Source of the DNA: CALNZV01 sp942491115
Lineage (GTDB): Bacteria; Desulfobacterota; Desulfobacteria; Desulfobacterales; UBA5852
DNA length: 64,000 nucleotides
Direction: 5' to 3'
NCBI GenBank assembly: GCA_942491115.1
Contig: CALNZV010000020.1
Location: 186,001 to 250,000 of the forward strand
Part shown: positions 24,830 through 34,285 of the stretch, piece by piece
How positions within the stretch are numbered: the stretch's first letter is position 1
Layout of the letters: each line of letters starts with the position of its first letter
Made by a program: the position numbers and the translations under genes
The notes under the pieces: model-generated
The model's input: the letters and a program-made list of their open reading frames with translations, nothing else
Databases searched by the model: none
What the model was told of the DNA's origin: nothing

Positions 24830-25573
24830 TCAGGCCTCCTCCGGGGACCCATCGACATTCCTTTCGGACAACGCCCCTTCGATCTCCCGGGCGATGTCTC
24901 CGGCGGCATCGGCCGGATCTTCGGCATCCCGGATGGGCCGGCCGATGACCAGGTAATCCGAACCGGCCCGAATGGCCGCCGCCGGGGTCATGACCCGCTG
25001 CTGATCGTCGGCGCCGATCCCCTCCCATGAGGGCCTAATTCCCGGAGTGACCGCGAGGAAACGACTCCCGAATGTGGATTTGACAGCAGACGCCTCGTGG
25101 GGAGAGCAGACAATGCCGGCGCAACCCGCCGATTGCGCCGCAGCCGCACGCCTGAACACCAGTTCCTCCATGGAGATGGCTACGGCGGAGGCCTTAAGGT
25201 CCGCCGCCGACACGCTAGTCAGCACCGTGACTCCCAGTACCGCCACCCTGCCGCCGGCCCCAGTGACGGCCGCCTCCAGCATTCGGGGGGATTCGCCGCA
25301 GTGAACGGTGACAAAGCGCACACCGAGATCGGCAACCGAGGCCATGGCCCTGCGAACGGTCTCCGGTATGTCGTGGAGCTTCAAATCGAGAAAGATCTCG
25401 GCACCGGTGTGGTCACGGATGGCGGCGACGATATCCGGACCCGACCGAATGAACAGCTCAAGGCCGATCTTGAAAAGTCCCACTCGACCGGCAACGCGCC
25501 CGGCCAGGTCGATCGCGGCCGCCGAGGACGACACGTCCAGGGGAAAAACGATCCGATTGGCTCCAGATCCCAT
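24830..25573 (-). CDS. pyrF: Orotidine 5'-phosphate decarboxylase
   Basis: 247 aa. The catalytic FLDLKLHDIPETV motif, PLDVSS near the start and the phosphate-binding VIGRPIRDAEDP near the end define PyrF, the last step of UMP synthesis. The family's usual length is about 230-245. Divergent from selA across about 220 bases that must hold both promoters; an AT-rich patch (25665-25700) is the best candidate. Confidence 0.96.
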   Translation of the reverse strand: MGSGANRIVFPLDVSSSAAAIDLAGRVAGRVGLFKIGLELFIRSGPDIVAAIRDHTGAEIFLDLKLHDIPETVRRAMASVADLGVRFVTVHCGESPRMLEAAVTGAGGRVAVLGVTVLTSVSAADLKASAVAISMEELVFRRAAAAQSAGCAGIVCSPHEASAVKSTFGSRFLAVTPGIRPSWEGIGADDQQRVMTPAAAIRAGSDYLVIGRPIRDAEDPADAAGDIAREIEGALSERNVDGSPEEA

Positions 25574-25792
25574 CCCTTGACACCTCCCTTGGCATACGGG
25601 TTTCGATGGTGATCCATGGGTCCTATCCTATCGGAGGCGCATCGTAAAGCAGGAAAGGGCTATTGAAAAGAAAACTATTGAAATAGTTCATGTTTTAATG
25701 GTAGTAAATCGGCTTCTACAACGGGGTAAACGCCCCTTGGCGACGATGGTCGATGGCAGCCAGGGAAGGCATGAACATCCGGGACGGAGCCC

Positions 25793-27199
25793 GTGGACAA
25801 ACAAGATCTCCTCAAACAACTGCCGGGGGTGGACCGGGTAATGAGCCTGGCCGGCGGTGATGCGGCGCTGGAAACCCTGCCCCGCAGCGTTCTGATCGAT
25901 GCCGTCCGTCAAGTGATCGACCGTCTGCGGGACAGGATGCTGGTTACCCAGGCCCCCATTCCCGGTCACGAAACCGCCGACACGGAAATTCTCCGCCAGG
26001 CGGCGGCCATCGCCGAATGCGCCATGCGCCCCAATCTCCAACCGGTGGTCAATGGAACCGGCGTGGTGGTTCACACCAACCTCGGCCGGTCCCTGCTGGC
26101 GGGGGAAGCCATCGAGAACGTCGGACGGATTTCCGGACGCTACTCCAACCTGGAGTATGACCTCGGGGCTGGAAGACGAGGCTCCCGCCATACCGCCGTC
26201 GAGGGTCTTCTGGCGGAAATCAGCGGTGCCGAAGCCGCCATGGCGGTCAACAACAATGCCGCAGCGGTGCTATTGTGCCTGGACACCCTGGCACGATACC
26301 GGGAGGTGATCGTTTCACGGGGTGAACTCGTCGAAATCGGCGGGGCCTTCAGGGTGCCGGACGTGATGGAAAAAAGCGGGGCGGTGCTAAGAGAGGTGGG
26401 GACCACGAACCGCACCCATCTGAAGGACTATGCCTCCGCCGTCGGCGAAAACACGGCGCTCCTCCTAAAGGTTCACCAGAGCAATTTCAGCATCGTTGGA
26501 TTCACCAAGGCCGTCAGCCTAAAAGAGCTTGCCGGCCTCGGCCGGCAGGTGAAGATTCCCGTCATGGAAGATCTTGGTAGCGGCACCTTTGTGGATTTTT
26601 CCAAATATGGGCTCCAAAAGGAGCCCACCGTCCAGGAATCCGTCGCCGCCGGGGTGGATGTGGTCACCTTCAGTGGAGACAAACTGCTAGGCGGTCCCCA
26701 GGCGGGACTCATCGTCGGCCGCACGGACATCATCGACCGCATCAAGACGAATCCCCTCGCCCGTGCGCTGCGAATCGACAAGATGACCCTGGCGGCGCTG
26801 GAATCCACCCTCCGACTCTACCGGGACGAGCGAAGGGCCGTCGCCGACATCCCGACACTGGCGATGATCACCATGACGCCATCGGCGGTGAAAAGCCGTG
26901 CCGAACGACTGGCCTCGAGACTGGAAGCCATCGGGGGCGGACGGATCCGCATCGAGCAGATCACCGGCATCTCCAAAGCTGGTGGCGGCGCCCTACCACT
27001 TCTGGATCTGCCCAGCCGCTGCCTGGCCATTCAGGTCGAGGGCCGGTCGGCAAGCGGCGTCGAATCGCAAATGCGCGCCAACGATCCGCCCATCATCGGT
27101 CGCATCGAAAACGACCGTTTCGTCATCGACGTCCGAACCCTTTCAGAGGACGATTTCGCCACGATAGAAACCGCAATCGAACGAGTTTGCCATCCATGA
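25793..27199 (+). CDS. selA: L-seryl-tRNA(Sec) selenium transferase
   Basis: 468 aa PLP enzyme converting Ser-tRNA(Sec) to Sec-tRNA(Sec) with selenophosphate. The PLP lysine K297 lies in FSGDKLLGGPQAG, and NGTGVVVHTNLGRS and YSNLEYDL are family motifs. GTG start at 25793 with GGACGGAG upstream. Its presence shows the organism makes selenoproteins; selB, selC and selD are not in this window. The downstream TPR gene overlaps by 4 bases. Confidence 0.96.
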   Translation: MDKQDLLKQLPGVDRVMSLAGGDAALETLPRSVLIDAVRQVIDRLRDRMLVTQAPIPGHETADTEILRQAAAIAECAMRPNLQPVVNGTGVVVHTNLGRSLLAGEAIENVGRISGRYSNLEYDLGAGRRGSRHTAVEGLLAEISGAEAAMAVNNNAAAVLLCLDTLARYREVIVSRGELVEIGGAFRVPDVMEKSGAVLREVGTTNRTHLKDYASAVGENTALLLKVHQSNFSIVGFTKAVSLKELAGLGRQVKIPVMEDLGSGTFVDFSKYGLQKEPTVQESVAAGVDVVTFSGDKLLGGPQAGLIVGRTDIIDRIKTNPLARALRIDKMTLAALESTLRLYRDERRAVADIPTLAMITMTPSAVKSRAERLASRLEAIGGGRIRIEQITGISKAGGGALPLLDLPSRCLAIQVEGRSASGVESQMRANDPPIIGRIENDRFVIDVRTLSEDDFATIETAIERVCHP

Positions 27200-28539
27200 C
27201 CCGACACCCGACCGTTAAATCCAGAGATCTGTTTTCGTCCCAGCCCTTCCTCATGCCGTGGCCGAGGGCCGTCGCCGAGGCTGAACCGCTGCCGGATGCC
27301 TCCTGCCAGGCACCGACCGTCAGCGGCGCCGACGCCTTTCCCGGCCGACCGGTAGGAAAGGCGTTTATCGATGCCGCCCTCGCCGCCGCCGAAGATTCAA
27401 ACTCGTTTGCCGCGATGGCCGTCCGTATCGACCTGCCCTGCTCAGAATCCCCGGACACGCTCCCGGCGCCGACCGATGCGATTGCAGTGACGGCGGCGGT
27501 GGCGGAGGTCCTGGAGACCGCTGGGGGGCTATGGGGGTTTCTGGAAGACAACCTGATGGGCTGGGTGTCTCCCGGCGGATGCGATGAAACCGCCGTGGAG
27601 ACGGCAGCCGCCATCAGGGACTCCATAGCGCCTCTTCAGTTGGGAACCGTTATCACCGGCATCACCCATTACCCTCTCCATACCTTTACCCGAGAGGAAA
27701 CCATCCGCAATACCCGAAAAGCCGTGGACCATGCGGCCTTCTTCGGTCCCAACGCCAGCGCACAGTTCGATGCGGTCAGCCTCAACGTCAGCGGTGATAT
27801 CCTCTATCAAAACGGCGATATCGGCGGTGCCGTCGACGAGTTTGAAACCGCTCTGGCCATGGATCCGGCCAACGCCAACATTCTAAACAGCCTGGGGGTG
27901 TGCTACGGCATTCAGGAGGACTACGACCGGGCTCTCGACGCCTTTGAAGCCGCCATCGCCGCCGCCCCCCAGGAGGTAACGGCACTCTACAATGCCGGTC
28001 TGATCCATCATTTGAAAGGCGATCCTGAAACGGCTCTGACCTTTTTCAAAAAAGCATCCCCCCAGGGCGGTGAGGTGTTCGAAATCCAGTTTCAAATTGG
28101 GAAACTTCTGGTGGAGTTGGAGCGGGACGGAGAGGCCATCGCCTATCTGGAAGCCGCCATGGGGATCGACCCCGGGTCAGCCCCTGCCTGCCGGCTCATG
28201 GGAGACATTCTCCAGCGGCAGGGCGACACCGACGCCGCCATTGGCGAATACCAAAAAGCCATTCGGCTGCACCCCAACGATGGGGACGCGCTTGCCGCCC
28301 TTGGGACTCTCTATGCGGATCGTGGAGAAAACCTGGATCTCTGCATCACCTTCTCAAAGCAAAGCGTCGACATCGAGCCCGAAAACGGGCGCTTTCGGCA
28401 GGGACTTGCCGATCTCTATCGAAAAGCCGGGCTCGAGACCGAGGCGTTGGAGGAATACCGTAAGGCGAAAGACCTCGGTCAGCCATGCGAATCGATCATC
28501 CAGGAACTCGAAGCCCGACAGACCCAGGCGGCGTCGTGA
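27196..28539 (+). CDS. TPR protein with degenerate GGDEF-like N-terminal domain
   Basis: 447 aa, cytosolic. Residues about 70-190 resemble a nucleotide-cyclase (GGDEF) fold in which the signature has become GWVSPGGCDET, with ITHYPLHTFTREETIRNTRKAVDHA following as in such domains. It cannot be an active diguanylate cyclase. Six or seven TPRs fill residues about 195-440. The start ATG 27196 overlaps the selA stop. The placement just after selA is suggestive but the function is unknown; a scaffold is most likely. Confidence 0.75.
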   Translation: MTRHPTVKSRDLFSSQPFLMPWPRAVAEAEPLPDASCQAPTVSGADAFPGRPVGKAFIDAALAAAEDSNSFAAMAVRIDLPCSESPDTLPAPTDAIAVTAAVAEVLETAGGLWGFLEDNLMGWVSPGGCDETAVETAAAIRDSIAPLQLGTVITGITHYPLHTFTREETIRNTRKAVDHAAFFGPNASAQFDAVSLNVSGDILYQNGDIGGAVDEFETALAMDPANANILNSLGVCYGIQEDYDRALDAFEAAIAAAPQEVTALYNAGLIHHLKGDPETALTFFKKASPQGGEVFEIQFQIGKLLVELERDGEAIAYLEAAMGIDPGSAPACRLMGDILQRQGDTDAAIGEYQKAIRLHPNDGDALAALGTLYADRGENLDLCITFSKQSVDIEPENGRFRQGLADLYRKAGLETEALEEYRKAKDLGQPCESIIQELEARQTQAAS

Positions 28540-28565
28540 CCATCCCCGAAAGGCAGCCCACCGTG

Positions 28566-29147
28566 ATGCAGCAGGACATCGATGGTATCCTATCCTCGAG
28601 TGTGGCGGTGGCCCGCACCACCATCCACGCCAACCGGGAGACCCTCGCTGCCAGCGTCGATGCGGTGGTCGCCTGCATCGCGTCCGGACACAAGCTTCTG
28701 GTTTTCGGCAATGGGGGCAGCGCCGCAGACAGCCAGCATATCGCCGCCGAGTTCGTCAACCGATTCAAGATCGAGCGGCCTCCGCTGGCAGCCATCGCCT
28801 TGACCACGGACAGTTCCATTCTGACCAGCATCGCCAACGATCGTCGCTTCGATGACATCTTTGCCCGACAGATTCGCGCGATCGGCCAGTCCGACGACCT
28901 TGCCTGGGGCATTAGCACCAGCGGCAACTCGGTAAACGTCATGACGGCCATCGACCAGGCGGCGGCCTTGGGTCTTCGAACCCTGGTAATGACCGGTCGA
29001 GGCGGACAGCTGGTCTCAAAAGCCGATCTCGTCCTTCGGGTACCGTCCGAAGACACGCCAAGGATCCAGGAAGCCCACATTCTGATGGCCCACATGATCT
29101 GCGCCTTGACGGAGCAGCGGCTTTACCCGGGCCGGTATCCGGCCTGA
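28566..29147 (+). CDS. gmhA: Phosphoheptose isomerase (SIS domain)
   Basis: 193 aa. VFGNGGSAADSQHIAAEFV near residue 45, TDSSILTSIAND and SGNSVNV are the classic GmhA signature. It isomerises sedoheptulose-7-phosphate for the lipopolysaccharide core heptose pathway. I use ATG 28566; a GTG at 28536 that overlaps the upstream stop would add ten residues. The other heptose genes are not here. Confidence 0.92.
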   Translation: MQQDIDGILSSSVAVARTTIHANRETLAASVDAVVACIASGHKLLVFGNGGSAADSQHIAAEFVNRFKIERPPLAAIALTTDSSILTSIANDRRFDDIFARQIRAIGQSDDLAWGISTSGNSVNVMTAIDQAAALGLRTLVMTGRGGQLVSKADLVLRVPSEDTPRIQEAHILMAHMICALTEQRLYPGRYPA

Positions 29148-29267
29148 TGCAAGGAGAATTTTCCAATGACCTCGGCGCCAGCCGTTGGCATCCCCGGCGG
29201 CAGGCACTAGTATGATAGGGGATCCACCGATCCCATCCTTATGGTCAAGACACTAGGAGCAAACCCA

Positions 29268-29501
29268 ATGCCAATTTACGAGTACGAATGTCAGGACTGC
29301 GGACACACCTTCGAGCACCTGGTGATCGCCGGAGGCGAGCCGGAAGGCTGCGACACCTGCAGCTCCCATAAAATATGCCGAATGATGTCGTCCTGCTCTT
29401 TCTACAGCAAGGGCGACGGGGGGCAGACCGTCAAATCCACCGCCGCGGCCTCTTCCTGCGGAGGCTGCTCGGCCTCCAGCTGTGCCGGGTGCGGTCACTG
29501 A
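29268..29501 (+). CDS. FmdB family zinc-ribbon protein
   Basis: 77 aa. Starts MPIYEYECQDCGHTFEHL, the standard FmdB (putative regulatory) ribbon with CQDC and CDTC pairs, followed by a Cys/Ser-rich tail CGGCSASSCAGCGH. RBS GGAG in TAGGAGC at about 29255. Its stop overlaps the hemC start (TGATG). The zinc ribbon likely has a structural role; its link with heme synthesis is only positional. Confidence 0.85.
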   Translation: MPIYEYECQDCGHTFEHLVIAGGEPEGCDTCSSHKICRMMSSCSFYSKGDGGQTVKSTAAASSCGGCSASSCAGCGH

Positions 29502-30439
29502 TGGCCGATAGGATTCACATCGGCACCCGGGGCAGTCAACTGGCCCTCTGGCAGGCCAACTGGGTAAAAGACGCCCTGGAGCGTCATCATCCGGGAATTC
29601 GGGTCGAATTGACCGTCATCAAGACCAAAGGCGACAAGATCGTCGACGTCCCCCTGGCCAAGGTGGGGGGAAAAGGGCTGTTCGTGAAAGAAATCGAGGA
29701 GGCCCTTCTCGACGGCCGGATCGACCTGGCGGTCCACAGTATGAAAGACATGCCCTCCGACATTCCCGAAGGCCTTGCCATCGGAGCCGTTCCGGCTAGG
29801 GAAAACCCAAGGGATGCCCTGATTGCCAAAACCGCCTCCGGACTGTCGGGGCTACCAGAGGGTGCCGTCATTGGGACCAGCAGCCTCCGGCGCGGGTCCC
29901 AGATTCTTCATGTCCGACCGGATCTCAGGATCCACCCTCTGCGGGGCAATCTGGATACCCGGCTTCGCAAACTCGACACCGGAGACCTGGATGCCATCAT
30001 CCTGGCAGCTGCCGGCATCCGTCGACTGGGAATGGCATCGCGCATTACCGAGCTTCTGGAAGAAGGGGTCATGCTGCCCGCTGTCGGACAGGGGGCACTT
30101 TGCATCGAAGCCCGGCAGGGAGACCATCGGGTGGATCAGCTGATCGCCCCCTTGGAAGATCTTCATACCCGTTGTGCCGTGACCGCTGAACGCTCCTTTT
30201 TGCATCGGCTGGAAGGGGGCTGCCAGGTACCGATCGCCGGCCATGCCACCGTCGATGGTGCCGACGTCGAGCTCGCGGGCCTCGTCGCGGATCTAAGGGG
30301 ACAAACCATCATCAAATCCAGGATCCGCGGCCCCATGGCCGATGCCGGTGTTCTGGGGTTGACATTGGCAGAGATCCTTCTGGACCGAGGCGCTAAAACC
30401 ATCCTCAACGAACTTCAGCAGAATACGGAATCCCCATGA
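29501..30439 (+). CDS. hemC: Porphobilinogen deaminase (hydroxymethylbilane synthase)
   Basis: 312 aa. IGTRGSQLALWQA, HSMKDMP, SSLRRGSQ and the dipyrromethane cofactor Cys241 in EGGCQVP are all present. It joins four porphobilinogens into hydroxymethylbilane. The start ATG overlaps the FmdB stop and its stop overlaps cobA-hemD (ATGA), so the three are translationally coupled. Confidence 0.97.
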   Translation: MADRIHIGTRGSQLALWQANWVKDALERHHPGIRVELTVIKTKGDKIVDVPLAKVGGKGLFVKEIEEALLDGRIDLAVHSMKDMPSDIPEGLAIGAVPARENPRDALIAKTASGLSGLPEGAVIGTSSLRRGSQILHVRPDLRIHPLRGNLDTRLRKLDTGDLDAIILAAAGIRRLGMASRITELLEEGVMLPAVGQGALCIEARQGDHRVDQLIAPLEDLHTRCAVTAERSFLHRLEGGCQVPIAGHATVDGADVELAGLVADLRGQTIIKSRIRGPMADAGVLGLTLAEILLDRGAKTILNELQQNTESP

Positions 30440-31953
30440 GCGGTATCGTTTATCTGGTTGGAGCCGGTCCCGGCGATCCGGGGCTCATTACCGTCAAGGG
30501 CAAGGCCTGCATTGCATCGGCAGATGTGGTGGTCTACGACTACCTGGCCGCACCCGCCCTGCTGGAACATTCAAACCCGAAGGCTGAAGTGATCTACGTC
30601 GGTAAAAAGGGGGGCGACCACACCCTGTCCCAGGAGGGTATCAACGCGCTTCTGGTCGAGAAAGCCCGAGCCGGGCATACCGTGACCCGGCTTAAGGGGG
30701 GAGACCCTTACATCTTCGGGCGTGGTGGCGAGGAGGCCGAAGCCCTTCTGGCCGCTGGCATCCCCTTCGAGGTGGTGCCGGGCGTCACCTCGGCTGTGGC
30801 GGGACCGGCCTATGCCGGCATCCCCCTGACCCATCGCGACTACACGTCGACGGTGGCCTTTGTCACCGGTCACGAAGATCCCACGAAAACCCGATCGGCC
30901 ATCGACTGGGAATCCCTGGCCAGGGGTATCGGAACCCTCGTATTTTTCATGGGGGTCAAAAACCTTCCCCACATCGCTCGGCAGTTGATGGCAAACGGCA
31001 TGCCTCCGGAAAAACCCGTGGCCGTCGTTCGCTGGGGAACCACTCCGGCCCAGCAAACCGTCACCGGCACCCTCGATACTATCGAAGACGCCGTCCGGTC
31101 CGCGGGCATCAAGGCGCCGGCGCTCATCGTCGTGGGTGAAGTCGTGGGCCTGCGCCCCACTCTGCGCTGGTTCGAAGACAGGCCCCTGTTCGGTAAGCGG
31201 ATCGTGGTTACCCGGGCACGGGAGCAGGCAAGCGACCTGGTCCGCCGGCTCTCCGATCTGGGTGCCGATTGCATGGAGGTGCCCACCATCCGGATTGTCT
31301 CCCCGGAATCCGCCGGCCCCCTCGACCAGGCCATCGATGCCATCGGCGGGTATGACTGGATCATTTTCACCAGCGTCAACGGGGTTCGCTTCTTTTTTGA
31401 CCGGCTCTTCGCCAAGGGGCTCGACGCGCGAGCATTGGGTCACCTCAAAACCGCTGTCATCGGCCCGGCAACGGCGGATGCGCTCCGTGGATTCGCACTG
31501 TCTAGCGACATCGTGCCCGAAAGCTTCAGGGCGGAATCCATACTGGAGGCCTTCGATCCCATCGATATGACCGACAGACGGGTGCTTCTGCCCCGTGCAT
31601 TGGAGGCAAGGGCCATTCTTCCAGAAGAGCTTCGAAATAAAGGCGCCGAGGTGGACGAAGTGGCGGCCTACCGGACCGTGGCCGAGGTGGATCGGGCCGA
31701 GGCCCTAATCGAGGCCCTGGAAAACCGATCGGTGGATATGGTGACCTTTACCAGCTCTTCGACGGTCAAACACTTCATGGCCATGCTTCCGGAGTCTGGG
31801 GCGACAGACCTCATGGAGGGGGTGACGGTGGCCAGCATCGGCCCCATCACCACCGAAACCGCCCAAAGCCTGGGGGTGACCGTCCATCTCACAGCCGAAA
31901 CCTATACCATTCCCGGCCTCTGCACTGCGATCTGCAACCACTTCCGAAGCTGA
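30436..31953 (+). CDS. cobA-hemD: Fusion of uroporphyrinogen-III C-methyltransferase and uroporphyrinogen-III synthase
   Basis: 505 aa. The N-terminal half (about 1-245) is the SAM-dependent methyltransferase with YLVGAGPGDPGLITVKG, VVYDYLA, LKGGDPYIFGRGGEEA and VVPGVTSA. The C-terminal half (about 250-505) is HemD, with RIVVTRAREQASDL and the YRTV and TFTSSSTV region. It converts hydroxymethylbilane to uroporphyrinogen III, then to precorrin-2, feeding siroheme (for sulfite reductase), cobalamin and siroheme-derived heme. Such fusions are common in anaerobes including sulfate reducers. Confidence 0.96.
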   Translation: MSGIVYLVGAGPGDPGLITVKGKACIASADVVVYDYLAAPALLEHSNPKAEVIYVGKKGGDHTLSQEGINALLVEKARAGHTVTRLKGGDPYIFGRGGEEAEALLAAGIPFEVVPGVTSAVAGPAYAGIPLTHRDYTSTVAFVTGHEDPTKTRSAIDWESLARGIGTLVFFMGVKNLPHIARQLMANGMPPEKPVAVVRWGTTPAQQTVTGTLDTIEDAVRSAGIKAPALIVVGEVVGLRPTLRWFEDRPLFGKRIVVTRAREQASDLVRRLSDLGADCMEVPTIRIVSPESAGPLDQAIDAIGGYDWIIFTSVNGVRFFFDRLFAKGLDARALGHLKTAVIGPATADALRGFALSSDIVPESFRAESILEAFDPIDMTDRRVLLPRALEARAILPEELRNKGAEVDEVAAYRTVAEVDRAEALIEALENRSVDMVTFTSSSTVKHFMAMLPESGATDLMEGVTVASIGPITTETAQSLGVTVHLTAETYTIPGLCTAICNHFRS

Positions 31954-32109
31954 CACGCCCTGGTGGTGCTGGGGTCGGCAACAGGCCTCTTTAAGGGCCG
32001 CTCCCCCAGCGTTGCATTTTGGGTCCAGGTTCCGTTATAGTCAACCCGAAGAGAGTGAACCAGCCCCATTCCGAAGGTCGCCAACCCCAATCGGTCAAAG
32101 GAGCATGCC

Positions 32110-33279
32110 ATGGGAGCACCGACGGAGGCCTATATTTCCGGTCTCCCCCAAATGGTCGACAAGATTCGGGGAATGAAGGAAACGATTCTGGCCAATATCG
32201 TTTTGATCGGACAGGTACCGTCGCCCACCTTCCAGGAGAAGCGGCGCGCCGAAAAGTTCATGCGCCGGTTGGTGGACTTCCAAGTGGATGAGTGCTCGAC
32301 GGACGGCTACCGAAACCCCATCGGCATCATCCAGGGAACCGATGAATCCCTGCCCCCCATCTTTCTGGTGTCCCATCTGGACACCTTCTTCGGCAAGGAT
32401 GTCGACCACAATTACACGGTGATGGAAAATTCCGTGATCGGCGCCGGCGTTCTGGACAATACCGTCAGCGTCGGTGTGATGGCCTCCTTTCCGGAAATCC
32501 TCCGAACGGTAGGCATTGCCTTTAAATCCACCATCGTTCTGGCCGGCGTCATCCAGTCCCTGGGAAAGGGCAATCTGCGGGGCATCCGCCACCTCGTGAA
32601 GACGTGGAAAGGCCCCATTCGCGGAGCAGTCATCATGGAGGGGGTCGAAATCGGCCGGCTCAACTATTATTCGGAGGGGATGATCCGCTGTGAGGTCAGC
32701 TGCCGGATATCGGAAAAAAATGGGATCGAGCACCGCTTCAGACCCAACGCCATCCTGATTCTTCACGAAATCATCAACCATATCCTGGAAATGCGCCTGC
32801 CCCAGAAGCCGAAAAGCCGAATCATCATCGGAAAGATCGCCGCCGGCTTGAAGCATGGCATCATCGCCTATGACGGCCGGCTGGGCTTTGAGATTCACAG
32901 CGACTCGGACCCGATGGTCAAGGAGATCTTCAGCCACATCCAGGACATCGTCAACGGAATCAGCCATGAATACGGGGTGGAATTGACCCTGGAGACCATC
33001 AGCAATGCCACGGCTTCCCGGCTGCCTTACACCCATCCCCTCGTAAAGGCCGCAGGAAAAATCATGAACACCCTCGACATCGAGCCGGTGGGAGAGCCGA
33101 GCGAATCCGAGCTGTCCATTTTTTTGGCCAAAAAAATTCCGGCGGTCACCTTAGGGCTTACCCGTGGAGAGCATTTTCACCAACCCAACTCCAAAATGGA
33201 GATCGATCCGATGTTCAGCGGCATCGCCCAAGTCATCGGGGTCCTGAAAGCCATCGACGAGGGGGTATGCGATGGGTAA
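32110..33279 (+). CDS. M20/M42 peptidase-like protein without the catalytic Glu pair
   Basis: 389 aa with a peptidase fold of the M20/M42 type. Likely metal ligands H89 and D91 (SHLDTF), D116 (GAGVLDN), E177 (MEG) and H355 or H357 (EHFHQP) are present. But the conserved Glu-Glu that supplies the general base and a bridging ligand is replaced: the equivalent strand reads AGVIQSLGKGN, S150-L151. So ordinary peptide hydrolysis is doubtful. The start has AAAGGAG 6 bases upstream. It overlaps the glycosyltransferase gene by 8 bases. Substrate unknown; a carbohydrate or peptide-binding role is possible. Confidence 0.7.
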   Translation: MGAPTEAYISGLPQMVDKIRGMKETILANIVLIGQVPSPTFQEKRRAEKFMRRLVDFQVDECSTDGYRNPIGIIQGTDESLPPIFLVSHLDTFFGKDVDHNYTVMENSVIGAGVLDNTVSVGVMASFPEILRTVGIAFKSTIVLAGVIQSLGKGNLRGIRHLVKTWKGPIRGAVIMEGVEIGRLNYYSEGMIRCEVSCRISEKNGIEHRFRPNAILILHEIINHILEMRLPQKPKSRIIIGKIAAGLKHGIIAYDGRLGFEIHSDSDPMVKEIFSHIQDIVNGISHEYGVELTLETISNATASRLPYTHPLVKAAGKIMNTLDIEPVGEPSESELSIFLAKKIPAVTLGLTRGEHFHQPNSKMEIDPMFSGIAQVIGVLKAIDEGVCDG

Positions 33280-34285
33280 CCACTGGTTGAGCCGAAACAC
33301 GTTTCATTACGCGCAATTCAGCGACCTTGGCGGACTGGTGGATAGCAAGGAGCAGAAAAACGTCAAAATCTCTCTGTGTCTGCCGACCCTAAACGAGGAA
33401 AAAACCATTGCCAAAGAAATCGTCATCCTCAAGAGCGAACTGATGACCCGATACCCGCTTCTGGACGAGATCGTGGTCATCGACTCCGGCTCGGAAGACG
33501 ATACCGTGAAAATCGCCCGCTCCTTTGGGGCCAAAGTCTTTCTGGCCGACGACATCCTCCCCATGTACGAACGGTATCGCGGAAAAGGAGAGAATCTCTG
33601 GAAGGCCCTTTTCATTACCGAGGGGGACATCATCGTCTACCTGGACGCCGATATCAAAAACATCCACCACCGCTTCGCCTACGGCCTCATTGGCCCATTG
33701 CTGGCCTATGACCACATCAAATACACAAAAGCCTTCTACGACCGGCCGATCGCCACGGGGAAAAACAGAATCCGACCTACCGGCGGGGGCCGGGTCACGG
33801 AACTGGTGATCCGCCCTATGTTCTCCTTGTTCTTCCCGGAGCTGACTCAAATTCTTCAACCCCTCTCCGGTGAGTATGCCGGCTATCGGAGCATCTTCGA
33901 GCAGATTCCGTTTCCCATCGGCTACGGGGTCGAAACCAGCATGATTTTGGACATCTGCGAACGGTGGGGCCTCGATGTGATCGCCCAGGTCGATCTGGAA
34001 CGGCGGGTTCACCGCAACCAGGACACCAAAGCCCTCGGCCGCATGTCTTTCGTGGTGATGAAAACCTTTCTCAGACGAATCCACCGTCTGGGCATTGTCG
34101 AATTCAAAAGGGAGCTATATGATCAAATGATCCAGTACAACCTGGTCAGGGAAAAGATCGTCCCCGACCTCGTCGAAATGAGCGGCGTCGAGCGCCCGCC
34201 CATGGCAGGAGTGGCTGAATACCGGAAAAAATTCGGATTGAACACCCCGGCGGCTCACATTCCGGTTAGAGAGAACGGACCATGA
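33272..34285 (+). CDS. gpgS: Glucosyl-3-phosphoglycerate synthase-like GT81 glycosyltransferase
   Basis: 337 aa. An N-terminal FHYAQFSDLGGLVDSKE segment is typical of GpgS. CLPTLNEEKTIAKEI and VVIDSGSEDDT are GT-A sugar-nucleotide motifs, and the DxD is YLDADIKN. It would transfer glucose from UDP-glucose to 3-phosphoglycerate, the first step to the compatible solute glucosylglycerate. The phosphatase GpgP is not evident nearby. Overlaps both neighbours (8 and 4 bases). Confidence 0.85.
   Translation: MGNHWLSRNTFHYAQFSDLGGLVDSKEQKNVKISLCLPTLNEEKTIAKEIVILKSELMTRYPLLDEIVVIDSGSEDDTVKIARSFGAKVFLADDILPMYERYRGKGENLWKALFITEGDIIVYLDADIKNIHHRFAYGLIGPLLAYDHIKYTKAFYDRPIATGKNRIRPTGGGRVTELVIRPMFSLFFPELTQILQPLSGEYAGYRSIFEQIPFPIGYGVETSMILDICERWGLDVIAQVDLERRVHRNQDTKALGRMSFVVMKTFLRRIHRLGIVEFKRELYDQMIQYNLVREKIVPDLVEMSGVERPPMAGVAEYRKKFGLNTPAAHIPVRENGP

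Noticed and set aside
25793..27199. In-frame UGA selenocysteine genes suggested by selA
   Set aside because: None of the redox genes in the window (peroxiredoxin, flavin reductase, ferredoxin) shows an in-frame UGA at a catalytic Cys position.
27283..27626. Active diguanylate cyclase in the gene after selA
   Set aside because: The domain has the right neighbourhood but lacks the GGDEF signature, so no activity is claimed.
32095..33036. 313-codon minus-strand frame across the M20-like gene
   Set aside because: Antisense shadow; the plus-strand frame has coupled neighbours and a ribosome site.
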